Shown: positions 17,624 through 25,785, counted from the stretch's first letter. The stretch is 64,000 nt of DNA from an uncultured Chryseobacterium sp. (GCA_913774355.1 CAJYGB010000009.1:1-64000), one strand, 5' to 3'. A program made the numbers and translations. Notes: generated by a model not told the origin, from the sequence alone.

Positions 17624-18268
17624 TCAAGGAATCTGGATTTTCTTTCCGCCAAACTTCGGCTCGACTCCTGTTATCAGATCCAGGTAGGCCTTCGTTTTTG
17701 CAAGATATTCCCTCACGTTCGTTTTAAATCCCGCATATTTGTTAACATCCGGAGCATTGTAGCCGTAAGCTTCCATACCGTTCTCACGGGCCAGGAATAC
17801 AGCCCTCTCGTTATGGAATTTCTGGGAGACGATGATTAGTTTTTTCTGTTCGAAAATTTCCTTTGCCCTTACCACGGAATCCAGGGTCCGGAATCCTGCA
17901 AAATCGAGAAATATTCTGTCTTCAGGAACTCCGTATTTCATCAGTGCCTGTTGCATATCTTCCGGTTCGTTATAGTCTTTCCGACTGTTGTCCCCGCTTA
18001 CAATAAGATACTGGATTTTTCTGCTTTTAAAAAGGTCGGCAGCGGCGCGGATCCTGTTGTAGAAATACGCATTAGGTTGGCCGTTGTCCAGATTTTTACC
18101 GGTACCCAGCAGCAGGGCTGTTTTAGTATTTGGAAGGTCAGCAATCAGGTCAGAGATATAGGCATCCGTATTTCTTTTCATGCTGTAATTGGCCCAGGCA
18201 ATAAAAATAATTCCTGCAACAAAAAGAAGCAGGAAAATTTTAAGGATATTTTTAATTGATCTTTTCAT
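17624..18268 (-). CDS. SanA/YdcF-like (DUF218) membrane protein
   Basis: From the ATG at 18268 (MKRSIKNILKIF) the product has one N-terminal membrane helix, then a DUF218 domain with the family motifs ALLLGTG, YNRIRAAADLFKSRKIQYLIVSGD, EDMQQALMKYGVPEDRIFLDFAG and IIVSQKFHNERAVFLAR. SanA relatives are inner-membrane proteins tied to envelope integrity and vancomycin tolerance in enterobacteria; the reaction is unknown. It is the last gene of the ileS-lspA run. The frame is open to 18283. Confidence 0.82.
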   Translation of the reverse strand: MKRSIKNILKIFLLLFVAGIIFIAWANYSMKRNTDAYISDLIADLPNTKTALLLGTGKNLDNGQPNAYFYNRIRAAADLFKSRKIQYLIVSGDNSRKDYNEPEDMQQALMKYGVPEDRIFLDFAGFRTLDSVVRAKEIFEQKKLIIVSQKFHNERAVFLARENGMEAYGYNAPDVNKYAGFKTNVREYLAKTKAYLDLITGVEPKFGGKKIQIP

Positions 18269-18285
18269 TGTGTATAAAATCACTC

Positions 18286-18927
18286 TTAGAATTCCAGTCC
18301 GTTGGGGAAGGCTTTTTTCCTAAAAATCAGAAGCAGGGCAGCGCCTACCGTAATTGCGGAATCGGCAACATTAAATATGTATTTGAAAAACTCAATGTGC
18401 TTTCCGCCGATCAGCGGCCAGCTTTCAGGAACGTTCCAGTCAACTATAGGGAAGTGGAGCATATCGACCACACAGCCTTTCATGAATGTTGAATATCCAT
18501 GCCCGAAAGGTACGAAATGCGAAACACCGCCGTAGCCGATCCACCGGCCCGTGCTTTCATCGAAAACCGTTCCGCTGTCGAAGATCATTCCGTAGAACAT
18601 ACCATCAATTAAATTTCCGATGGCCCCTGCGAAAATCATGGCCATAGGAATAAGCAGGTAATTCGATTCGCCTTTCTGAAGCCATTTTTTAAACAAATAC
18701 ACCATTCCTCCGATCAGGCAGATCCTTACAATCACCAGGAAATATTTACCGATAATTCCTCCGAAATGAAACCCATAAGCCATTCCCGGGTTTTCTACAA
18801 AAGTTTTATTAAAAAATCCCTGAATAACGGGAATACTCTCATTCAGCTCAAAATGGGTTTTCACATACATCTTGGAAGCCTGGTCGATCAGTAAAATAAG
18901 AAAGGTTACAAGTGCGATCTTCTTCAT
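18286..18927 (-). CDS. lspA: Lipoprotein signal peptidase (signal peptidase II)
   Basis: The 213-residue membrane protein has four predicted helices and the LspA motifs: D15-x-x-S18-K19, ENPGMAYG, GAIGNLID with catalytic Asp108, and FNVADSAI with catalytic Asp189. The spacing between the two aspartates (81 residues) is much larger than in E. coli (27), because of an insert at about 112-160. It cleaves lipoprotein signals, of which several are encoded in this window. The start overlaps the preceding small gene's stop by one base. Confidence 0.93.
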   Translation of the reverse strand: MKKIALVTFLILLIDQASKMYVKTHFELNESIPVIQGFFNKTFVENPGMAYGFHFGGIIGKYFLVIVRICLIGGMVYLFKKWLQKGESNYLLIPMAMIFAGAIGNLIDGMFYGMIFDSGTVFDESTGRWIGYGGVSHFVPFGHGYSTFMKGCVVDMLHFPIVDWNVPESWPLIGGKHIEFFKYIFNVADSAITVGAALLLIFRKKAFPNGLEF

Positions 18928-19118
18928 TACAGGCCTTTGGGTTTAGAAGGTTTTCCTATTTTCTCATTTTTCCGGTCAACGATCTTTTTAATTGTCTTCT
19001 CGTTGTGGTGTGTGTGTTTCGTATGGAATTTCTCGAACTTGATGTTCATTTCTTTTAAAACGCTTTTCAGTGCGCTCAGCTCCATGGCATTCTTGGTGTG
19101 CACAATAATGGATTCCAT
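18927..19118 (-). CDS. Small protein, DUF2683-like (hypothetical)
   Basis: This 63-residue protein begins MESIIVHTKNAMELSALKSVLKEMNIKFEK, a pattern seen in DUF2683-type proteins (one strand, then an amphipathic helix), and ends in a Lys/His-rich tail (HTKHTHHNEKT, KIGKPSKPK). The family label is from memory and is tentative. It overlaps lspA by one base (TAATG), so its translation is probably coupled to lspA. Confidence 0.6.
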   Translation of the reverse strand: MESIIVHTKNAMELSALKSVLKEMNIKFEKFHTKHTHHNEKTIKKIVDRKNEKIGKPSKPKGL

Positions 19119-19136
19119 TGTTTTGATATAAGTTTT

Positions 19137-19382
19137 CTATTTTCTGGAAAGTTCGTCGAGTCTTTTCCTGTCTTTCTCCGAAAGGTCACTGACTCCGTTT
19201 TTGCCCATCTTGCTGAGAAGACGGTCAATTTCTTTTTCCCGGTCGCGTTTATCCGAATTAAATTGATCATCGATCGTATAATTTCGCTTTTCATCCGGAA
19301 AGAATCTGTCTTTGATCCGATCCCTGTTGAAAAACGCCATTACGGCAACCACAATAATTCCTAAAATCAGTATTTCGCTCAT
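19137..19382 (-). CDS. Small membrane-anchored protein, DUF6576-like
   Basis: The 81-residue product has an N-terminal membrane helix (ILILGIIVVAVMAFF), then a charged segment ending KEIDRLLSKMGKNGVSDLSEKDRKRLDELSRK. This C-terminal pattern (one helix, then xGxxSLxxxDRxxLxxLS) resembles the DUF6576 segment found at the end of Bacteroidota rhomboid-like proteins. Function unknown. It lies between the DksA-like gene and the small gene before lspA. Confidence 0.6.
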   Translation of the reverse strand: MSEILILGIIVVAVMAFFNRDRIKDRFFPDEKRNYTIDDQFNSDKRDREKEIDRLLSKMGKNGVSDLSEKDRKRLDELSRK

Positions 19383-19463
19383 GGGCTCATATTAAAAAAT
19401 CAGGTTTATAAAGTATTCCGTGAAATACGATATAAACCCAATGTATTGTAGATAACCGGCTGG

Positions 19464-19844
19464 TTATTTCTGCATATTTTTCGCTTCGATGCTTAAGGTA
19501 GCATGGGGAACGGCAAATAATCTTTCCTTAGGGATAAGCTTACCGGTCACTCTGCAAATGCCGTACGTTTTGTTTTCAATTCTGATCAGAGCGTTTTTCA
19601 GATCACGTAAGAATTTTTCCTGTCTGCCTGCCAAAATAGAATTCTGTTCCTTGCTCAACGTTTCAGCACCTTCTTCAAATGCTTTGAAGGTAGGGGAAGT
19701 ATCATCCGTGCCATTATTCTGGTCATTGATGAAACTCTCTCTGATCAGTTGTAAATCCCTTTCCGCTTTCTCTATTTTTTCCCGGATAACTGCTTTAAAC
19801 TCCTGTAAATCAGCATCGCTGTATCTTACTCTTTCGTCTGACAT
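19464..19844 (-). CDS. TraR/DksA-family regulator lacking most zinc cysteines
   Basis: With the ATG at 19844 (MSDERVRYSDADLQEF) the protein is 126 residues: a long coiled-coil region (about 10-85) and a short C-terminal globule CRVTGKLIPKERLFAVPHAT. DksA binds the RNA polymerase secondary channel through such a coiled coil. The usual CxxC...CxxC zinc finger is reduced to one cysteine here, as in other Bacteroidota DksA-like proteins, so folding must be zinc-independent. It follows ileS in the same direction after 61 bases. Confidence 0.78.
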   Translation of the reverse strand: MSDERVRYSDADLQEFKAVIREKIEKAERDLQLIRESFINDQNNGTDDTSPTFKAFEEGAETLSKEQNSILAGRQEKFLRDLKNALIRIENKTYGICRVTGKLIPKERLFAVPHATLSIEAKNMQK

Positions 19845-19905
19845 AATCATTTTTCTCTTTTTTAATAAAATTATGAAATCAAAATTGAAAAACAATAACT
19901 ATATG

Positions 19906-22900
19906 TTAAATTTTTTCAACATTTATCTTAAAATTAACCTCATCTATTTCGATTTCGTTAAAATTTGAAAGTGAAGGTACGAATTCTATTTTACTTGACA
20001 AGACTTCCGAAGAAATATATTCCTCATTCTTCCTGATGTCTTCAAGGAATGGTGAGTTTTCTTCCAGGAAGATGGTAATTCTGTCTGTTAAATCGAAATC
20101 TTTCTCCTTTCGCAGGTTTTGGATTCTGTTAATGAATTCCCTGGCGATCCCTTCAGATTTTAATTCTTCTGTCAACGTCAAATCTAATGCCACAGTTGTT
20201 TTTCCGTCGGAAGTTACCGTCCATCCCGGAATATCTTTGGTAGAAATTTCCACATCATCAAGGGTGATTTCGTACCCCTGAATGTCAAGCTTTCCTTCTT
20301 TTTCAAGCTGGGAAATCTGCTCCGCTTCAAGACCGGCAATCGCTCCGCCTACCGTTTTCATGTCTTTCCCTAATTTAGGTCCTAACGCTTTGAAATTCGG
20401 TTTGATCTGTTTTACAATAAGATGCGATGCTTCTTCGGCGTTAATTAACTGAAGTTCTTTTACATTAACTTCCTGCTTGATCAGTTCTGCAACTGCCAGG
20501 ATCTGCTCTTCCGTTTTTTTATCTAAGAATGGAATCAATACTCTTTGCAAAGGCTGTCTAACTTTCAAACTTTCTGCACGTCTGATTGACAGTACCAGGC
20601 TCGTTATAGTTTGTGCCAGATGGGTCTTTTCAACCAGATCCTGATCGATCAAGCTTTCATCTGCTACCGGGAAATCTGTTAAGTGGATAGATTCCGCCGT
20701 TTCTTTTCCGGTGACTTTATTTAAATCCTGATACAACTGATCCATAAAGAAAGGAGCAATCGGTGCGGATAATTTGGAAACTGTTTCCAGACACGTATAT
20801 AAAGTCTGGTACGCGGAGATTTTATCTTCCGAATAATCACCTTTCCAGAAACGTCTTCTGCATAACCTTACATACCAGTTGGATAGATTGTCATTCACAA
20901 AATTACTGATCGCTCTTGCGACTCTTGTCGGTTCGTAATCTTCGTAGAATGCCTTAACTTCCTTAATCAATAAATTTAATTCCGATAAAATCCACCGGTC
21001 GATTTCCGGACGGTTTTCTACTTCTTTTTCAGAATAATTGAATCCGTCAACATTTGCATACAAGGCAAAGAATGAGTACGTATTATATAAGGTTCCGAAG
21101 AACTTTCTTCTCACTTCGTCGATTCCTTCGATGTCAAATTTCAGGTTTTCCCAAGGGTTGGCATTGGAAATCATATACCAACGCGTGGCATCCGGCCCAT
21201 AAACCGAAAGGGTTTCAAACGGATCTACAGCATTGCCTTTTGATTTCGACATTTTCAGTCCGTTTTTATCCAGCACAAGCCCGTTGCTCATTACATTTTT
21301 ATAAGCTACCGAATCTAATACCGCAGTTCCGATCGCATGAAGCGTATAGAACCATCCGCGGGTCTGGTCAACGCCTTCCGCGATAAAATCGGCAGGGAAG
21401 GCTTTGTTGTTGTCGATTAATTCTTTATTCTCAAAAGGATAGTGCAGCTGCGCATAAGGCATGGAACCCGAATCGAACCAGACGTCGATCAGATCACTTT
21501 CACGCTTCATCGGCTCTCCCAAATCCGAAACCAGAATGATCTTGTCCACCACATTCTTGTGCAGATCGACAAGCTCATAGTTGGATTCGGACATATTGCC
21601 GATCACAAAACCTTTAAAAGGATTTTCTTTCATGAAACCTGCCGCAACGGATTTCTCGATTTCATTGTATAATTCTTCTACGGAACCGATAATTTTTTCT
21701 TCCTGTCCTGAACCTGTCGAAGAATCCGTTCTCCAGATCGGTAACGGGATTCCCCAGTATCTTGACCTTGAAAGATTCCAGTCGTTCACGTTTTCCAGCC
21801 AGTTCCCGAAACGCCCTTCTCCCGTTGATTTCGGCTTCCAGTTGATTTCTTTGTTTAAATCCACCAACCTTTCTTTTACGGCCGTCATTTTTACGAACCA
21901 TGAGTCCAGCGGGTAGTACAATACCGGCTTGTCCGTTCTCCAGCAATGCGGATAACTGTGGACATATTTCTCTACTTTAAAGGCCTTGTTTTCCGTCTTC
22001 AGTAAAATTGCGAGTTCTACATCCCAGGATTTCTCCGGAGCGGTGCCTTCATCGTAATATTCGTTCTTGATGTATTTCCCGGAGAATAATTCCGGAACAT
22101 ATTCTCCTTTGATAAATTTCCCCTGAAGATCCACCAGTGGAACCAGATTGTCGTTTTCATCTTTTACCAGCATCGGCGGAACTTCAGGTTTCGCCATTTT
22201 GGCAACCCGTGCATCATCCGCACCGAACGTCGGAGCCGTATGAACGATTCCCGTACCATCTTCCGTGGTTACGAAATCACCTAAAATTACCCTGAACGCG
22301 TTTTCAGGATGGTCATTCGGCGTAAACCATGGAACAAGTTGTTCGTATCGGGTATCCACCAGTTTTTCTCCTGTGAATTCTTTTAGTATTCTAAATGGAA
22401 TCGTTTTATTTTCTGCGATATAGTTTGCAAAATCTTCATCCGTACCTTCTGCATATTTCTTACCGAAAACCTTAGGTAAAAGCACGCGGGATAAAACAAC
22501 GTTTACTGGCTCGAAAGTATATTGGTTGAATGTTTTTACCAGGACATATTCAATATCTCTTCCTAAGGTTAATGCCGTATTGGAAGGCAGCGTCCAAGGA
22601 GTGGTCGTCCAGGCCAGGATGTGCACGTCTCCATCTACATCGCTGAATAATTCAGAAGATTCTTTCTTAACCTTGAACTGGGCCACCACCGTCGTATCTG
22701 AAACATCATGGTACGTCCCCGGCATATTCAGTTCTGCAGAGGAAAGTCCGGTTCCTGCTTTCGGAGAATAAGGCTGGATGGTGTATCCTTTGTACAATAA
22801 TTCTTTATCGTACAATTGTTTCAATAGCCACCAGACGGTTTCCATGTATTTGGATTTGTATGTGATATACGGATCGTTAAGGTCTACCCAATATCCGATT

Positions 22901-23313
22901 TTTTCGGTCAGGTTATTCCACACGTCCGTATAGCGCATCACGGCTTCCCGACAGGCTTTGTTGTAATCTTCGATTGAAATTTTTTTGCCAATATCTTCTT
23001 TGGTGATTCCTAATTCTTTTTCCACACCAAGCTCTACCGGAAGTCCGTGGGTATCCCAACCCGCTTTACGGAAAACCTGCTTTCCGTTCTGGGTCTGGTA
23101 ACGACAGAAAATATCCTTTAATGCCCTGGCCATAACGTGGTGAATTCCGGGCATACCGTTTGCCGAAGGCGGACCTTCATAAAAAACAAACTCAGGCTGC
23201 CCCTCACGAATCTCAACACTTTTACTGAAGGTTTTATTCTGTTTCCAGAATTCCGAGATGTTCTCGGCTACGTCAATAAGGTTGAGGTTTTTGTACTCTT
23301 TAAACTGGCTCAT
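19906..23313 (-). CDS. ileS: Isoleucyl-tRNA synthetase, long eukaryote-like type
   Basis: This 1135-residue class I synthetase has the HIGH-type motif MPGIHH (54-59), a CP1 editing domain, KMSKSKGNAVDPF and a C-terminal anticodon-binding region. The length and the GIHHVMARALKD context fit the eukaryote-like IleS2 group rather than the roughly 940-residue bacterial IleS1. IleS2 enzymes are generally less sensitive to mupirocin; that property is inferred here. It heads the minus-strand run DksA-like - DUF6576 - small gene - lspA - SanA-like. Confidence 0.95.
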   Translation of the reverse strand: MSQFKEYKNLNLIDVAENISEFWKQNKTFSKSVEIREGQPEFVFYEGPPSANGMPGIHHVMARALKDIFCRYQTQNGKQVFRKAGWDTHGLPVELGVEKELGITKEDIGKKISIEDYNKACREAVMRYTDVWNNLTEKIGYWVDLNDPYITYKSKYMETVWWLLKQLYDKELLYKGYTIQPYSPKAGTGLSSAELNMPGTYHDVSDTTVVAQFKVKKESSELFSDVDGDVHILAWTTTPWTLPSNTALTLGRDIEYVLVKTFNQYTFEPVNVVLSRVLLPKVFGKKYAEGTDEDFANYIAENKTIPFRILKEFTGEKLVDTRYEQLVPWFTPNDHPENAFRVILGDFVTTEDGTGIVHTAPTFGADDARVAKMAKPEVPPMLVKDENDNLVPLVDLQGKFIKGEYVPELFSGKYIKNEYYDEGTAPEKSWDVELAILLKTENKAFKVEKYVHSYPHCWRTDKPVLYYPLDSWFVKMTAVKERLVDLNKEINWKPKSTGEGRFGNWLENVNDWNLSRSRYWGIPLPIWRTDSSTGSGQEEKIIGSVEELYNEIEKSVAAGFMKENPFKGFVIGNMSESNYELVDLHKNVVDKIILVSDLGEPMKRESDLIDVWFDSGSMPYAQLHYPFENKELIDNNKAFPADFIAEGVDQTRGWFYTLHAIGTAVLDSVAYKNVMSNGLVLDKNGLKMSKSKGNAVDPFETLSVYGPDATRWYMISNANPWENLKFDIEGIDEVRRKFFGTLYNTYSFFALYANVDGFNYSEKEVENRPEIDRWILSELNLLIKEVKAFYEDYEPTRVARAISNFVNDNLSNWYVRLCRRRFWKGDYSEDKISAYQTLYTCLETVSKLSAPIAPFFMDQLYQDLNKVTGKETAESIHLTDFPVADESLIDQDLVEKTHLAQTITSLVLSIRRAESLKVRQPLQRVLIPFLDKKTEEQILAVAELIKQEVNVKELQLINAEEASHLIVKQIKPNFKALGPKLGKDMKTVGGAIAGLEAEQISQLEKEGKLDIQGYEITLDDVEISTKDIPGWTVTSDGKTTVALDLTLTEELKSEGIAREFINRIQNLRKEKDFDLTDRITIFLEENSPFLEDIRKNEEYISSEVLSSKIEFVPSLSNFNEIEIDEVNFKINVEKI

Positions 23314-23348
23314 TGTAATATCTCAATATCGTTGATTAATTAAGTTGG

Positions 23349-23356
23349 CAAATTTA
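23349..23356 (-). promoter_or_regulatory. ileS candidate -7 element
   Basis: TAAATTTG on the minus strand lies 35 bases before the ileS ATG. No T-box-like structure or -33 TTG could be recognised in 23314-23560, where I see nothing else. Confidence 0.4.
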
Positions 23357-23560
23357 CTAAAATTTACCGGTTTATAATATATGTTTTATTTTGATCGTTC
23401 CCATGAAAATGTTCGGTTTCAGAAAAATAAAGTGAGATGAATCGTCAATGGCGAATAGTGGATGGGTGAATTTTTGAAAAATTAAATTTATTCAAAGGGT
23501 TAATTGGTATTCAGGCTTACCTCTTTTAAGAAATATACTTATCAAAAGACGGCTTTTTTA

Positions 23561-23878
23561 TTATTGAAAATCACTGAGCCTCGACATATTAGGCCATCTG
23601 CCTGCTTCGTATTCTTCAATATAATATTCATCTGATCTATTAGTCCCAAATACAACAATTTTCCCTGTTTTATTTTCAACTAAAAAAGATGAATTACCTA
23701 TTAAAGCTGCTTCTTCATCTTTTGTTTCTATATATTCTTTAGAATTATACGAAAATATTATTCCATAATTTTTTTTGATTGAAAGCTCTTCTTGGATAGC
23801 CAACTCAATGCCTCCCTTTTGTTCTTTCATTTTTAAATAATCTTTTGCAATTTTGATGATTTCTATTTCTGTTAACAT
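23561..23878 (-). CDS. YrhB/Imm35-type immunity protein, copy D
   Basis: The 105-residue protein has the YrhB (Imm35) pattern: an N-terminal helix MLTEIEIIKIAKDYLK, YGIIFSYN, the GNSSFLVENKTGKIVVFGTN core and YYIEEYEAGRWPN. Imm35 proteins neutralise cognate polymorphic-toxin domains. It is the most downstream of four related copies and shares its C-terminal RLSDFQ with copy C (24295). It lacks an adjacent intact toxin, so it is an orphan immunity gene that may protect against toxins of kin. Confidence 0.72.
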   Translation of the reverse strand: MLTEIEIIKIAKDYLKMKEQKGGIELAIQEELSIKKNYGIIFSYNSKEYIETKDEEAALIGNSSFLVENKTGKIVVFGTNRSDEYYIEEYEAGRWPNMSRLSDFQ

Positions 23879-23923
23879 ATTTACTATCTGTTTTCTTTAG
23901 GTTTGAAATTAAATCTATAAAAT

Positions 23924-24186
23924 TTAAAGTTCAAAAAAGTCAGCTATTTCAATATACCGATGTGGACCCTGGACGTATAAAAAATCTAAAGTTTCTGCAT
24001 CCATATAGACATAAAACGCTTTACCATAAATATCATAATAAACTTACTACTATAACATCTTTTATAGAATCATCCCTTAGAATATCCTTTTTCCTTATAA
24101 AATGAATTAATTACAGATATTGTAGAATCTACTTTCATAAGCTCTTTAATTTTTTCAAAGGCTTTTTTTTCTTTATTTATCACAAC
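23924..24186 (-). pseudogene. Broken duplicate of the 91-residue immunity-like gene
   Basis: The DNA from about 23908 to 24070 is nearly identical to 24668-24840, which covers the 3' two thirds of the intact gene at 24686. This copy has lost two bases (ATCAT--AATAAA against ATCATCTAATAAA) and has another frame disruption around 24080-24100. Its first codon is GTG instead of ATG. No frame runs through. It marks a duplication of the unit and subsequent decay. Confidence 0.72.
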
Positions 24187-24234
24187 TACTACACTCTTTT
24201 TTAAAACATCCTGTTTCTTGGCTACGGAAACATG

Positions 24235-24288
24235 GCTTTATTTTATCAAATACCAGTATCAAATAACAAAAAACCACCCGAAGGTGGC
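24235..24288 (-). repeat. 54-bp terminator-bearing repeat block, copy 1
   Basis: Shares GCTTTATTTTATCAAATAC and the hairpin below with 25372-25425, at identical length (54 bp) and high identity. It separates two immunity units and is a likely recombination site. Confidence 0.65.
24266..24288 (-). terminator. TTCG-loop terminator, copy 1
   Basis: Read on the minus strand: CCACC, loop TTCG, GGTGG, then TTTTTT. The UUCG tetraloop is extra stable. It would end transcripts coming from the immunity gene at 24295. Confidence 0.75.
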
Positions 24289-24294
24289 TGTAAG

Positions 24295-24615
24295 TTATTG
24301 AAAATCGCTGAGCCTCGGCATATTTGGCCATCTTCCTGCTTCGTATTCTTTAATATAATAGTCTAAGCCTTGTGAAGAACCGAATATTATAATTTTACCA
24401 GTTTTATTTTCAACCAGGAATGGAGTGTTTCCAATTAATGTTTTATCATTGTAATCTCTTGTCTGATTGAATTTTTTTGTATTGTATCTGAATATTATTC
24501 CGTATGGTTTCTTAATTTCGGCATTATCCAAGATGACAAGATCATATCCACTTTTTTCACTCTGGTTTTTCACATGATTTTTTGCGATTTCTATTACTTC
24601 TTGTTCTGTTAACAT
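24295..24615 (-). CDS. YrhB/Imm35-type immunity protein, copy C
   Basis: This 106-residue paralogue of the neighbouring Imm35 copies has MLTEQEVIEIAKNHVK, the core YGIIFRYNTKKF, GNTPFLVENKTGKIIIFGSS and YYIKEYEAGRWPNMPRLSDFQ. It follows the 91-residue gene and the metallopeptidase tip on the minus strand and ends at a TTCG-loop terminator seven bases after its stop. The middle of the protein differs from copy D, as expected if each copy matches a different toxin variant. Confidence 0.74.
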   Translation of the reverse strand: MLTEQEVIEIAKNHVKNQSEKSGYDLVILDNAEIKKPYGIIFRYNTKKFNQTRDYNDKTLIGNTPFLVENKTGKIIIFGSSQGLDYYIKEYEAGRWPNMPRLSDFQ

Positions 24616-24685
24616 ACACCCATCTGTTTCTTGCTGTGTTGTTTAATTTTTTTCTCCTATAGATTTACAATTAAATCTATAAAAT

Positions 24686-24955
24686 TTAAAGTTCAAAAAA
24701 GTCAGCTATTTCAATATACCGATGTGGACCCTGGACGTATAATAAGTCTAAGGTTTCTGCATCTATATAGACATAAAACGCTTTACCATAAATATCATCT
24801 AATAAACTTACTACTATAACATCTTTTATAGAATCATCCCTTAATAAGTCCTGCTCCTCATATCTTGCACATATTATTGATAAGGTAGGATCTTTTTTTA
24901 TAAGTTCCTTCACTTTCTTTAATGCGTAGGCTTCTTTTTTTTCTTTATCTATCAT
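24686..24955 (-). CDS. Immunity-like protein following a toxin tip (hypothetical)
   Basis: From the ATG at 24955 the product is 89 residues: a charged N-terminal helix (KEKKEAYALKKVKELIKKD) and a beta-rich C-terminal half (VIVVSLLDD, AFYVYIDAETLDLLYVQGPH, EIADFFEL). I do not recognise the family. Its start lies 8 bases after the stop of the HExxH toxin tip, the standard place for a cognate immunity gene, and a broken duplicate exists at 23924-24186. The immunity role is inferred from position only. Confidence 0.6.
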   Translation of the reverse strand: MIDKEKKEAYALKKVKELIKKDPTLSIICARYEEQDLLRDDSIKDVIVVSLLDDIYGKAFYVYIDAETLDLLYVQGPHRYIEIADFFEL

Positions 24956-24963
24956 GGTCAATA

Positions 24964-25374
24964 TTATTTTATAATTATTTTGCTTATATCTATTCCTAGT
25001 TTTTTACAGTCTTTTATTGCTTCATTAATGTTTTTTTCGCTTAGTCTCATATCTTGTGGGCTAAATCTACCTTTACCAAATATATCTAACCATTTATTTT
25101 GTTCTTCCACTACTTTATCATAAACATATTTTTCTTTGATATATGTGCTTATTAATCTGTCTTTTTCAGGGATTTTTCGTGTTAAGAGTAGTTTTTCAAA
25201 TTCTTCTAATTTTCTATTATTTGGTATCTCGATAATCTGTTCTCCTGTTAAGTATCGCTTTCTTCCTCTTCTTAAATAATCCTCAAAATGCATGCATTCA
25301 TGAAACATTTCTAAGTCTGTAACATCCTTTCTGATCCAAATAGTTGGAGGTATCCATATATTCGGAAAGTAGCT
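24964..25374 (-). pseudogene. Orphan C-terminal toxin tip, HExxH metallopeptidase type
   Basis: The reading frame has an ATG at 25308 (MFHECMHFEDYLRRG), but similarity-like coding sequence continues upstream in frame (NIWIPPTIWIRKDVTDLE) to a stop at 25375-25377. The HECMH stretch is a zinc-peptidase HExxH motif, and the pattern of beta strands plus RKDVTDLEMFHE resembles polymorphic-toxin metallopeptidase (Tox-MPTase) domains. No carrier N-terminus is attached. It looks like a displaced toxin tip left by recombination with a larger toxin gene, followed by its own immunity genes. It could still be translated from 25308, but would then lack a delivery domain. Confidence 0.62.
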
Positions 25375-25425
25375 TTATTTTATCAAATACTAATATAAAT
25401 AATAAAAAAACCACCCGAAGGTGGC
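25372..25425 (-). repeat. 54-bp terminator-bearing repeat block, copy 2
   Basis: Second copy of the block at 24235-24288. It lies exactly at the 5' edge of the toxin tip and after the frameshifted Imm35 copy, so each copy marks a cassette junction. Confidence 0.65.
25402..25425 (-). terminator. TTCG-loop terminator, copy 2
   Basis: On the minus strand CCACC-TTCG-GGTGG followed by seven T. It closes the transcript of the toxin plus immunity copies A and B. Confidence 0.75.
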
Positions 25426-25431
25426 TATGCA

Positions 25432-25754
25432 TTATTCTAGGCTACTATTTGATCCTAAAATGTTAGTAAATCTTCCTGCTTCGTATTCTTGAATATAATA
25501 TTCTTCAGATTTGCTGGTTCCAAATACGATAATGTTTTCTGTTTTGTTTTCTATCAGGAAAGGAGCATTCCCAAGTAAAGTATTATCATCATCATTTCTA
25601 GTGTCATTATATTTTTTTGTATTGTAGAAAAATATAATACCATAAGGCTTTTTTATTGCTTCGTTATCTAAAATGACAAGGTCTACTCCACTTTTCTCTT
25701 TTCTTTCTTTTACGTAATTTTTGCGATTTCTATGACTTGTTGTTCTGTTAACAT
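25432..25754 (-). pseudogene. Frameshifted YrhB/Imm35 immunity copy B
   Basis: Begins MLTEQQVIEIAK like copies C and D, then hits a stop after 14 codons. Adding one base in the GCAAAAATTACG run restores a full-length Imm35 frame: YVKERKEKSGVDLVILD, YGIIFFYNTKKYNDTRND, GNAPFLIENKTENIIVFGTS, YYIQEYEAGRF and so on to a stop at 25432-25434. The lesion is a single-base loss in an A tract, so it is recent, phase-variable or a sequencing error. The C-terminus differs from copies C and D. Confidence 0.75.
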
Positions 25755-25785
25755 CATGATTTTTAATTTAATATAAGTAAATCTA

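Noticed and set aside
21054..21916. Plus-strand frames of 76-111 codons inside ileS
   Set aside because: Antisense shadows of a well-supported essential gene.
24631..24819. 62-codon plus-strand frame in the immunity region
   Set aside because: Antisense to the duplicated immunity-like gene and present only because of local AT-rich sequence.
23561..24960. CRISPR array
   Set aside because: The repeated stretches are whole-gene duplications of variable length, not short regularly spaced repeats.
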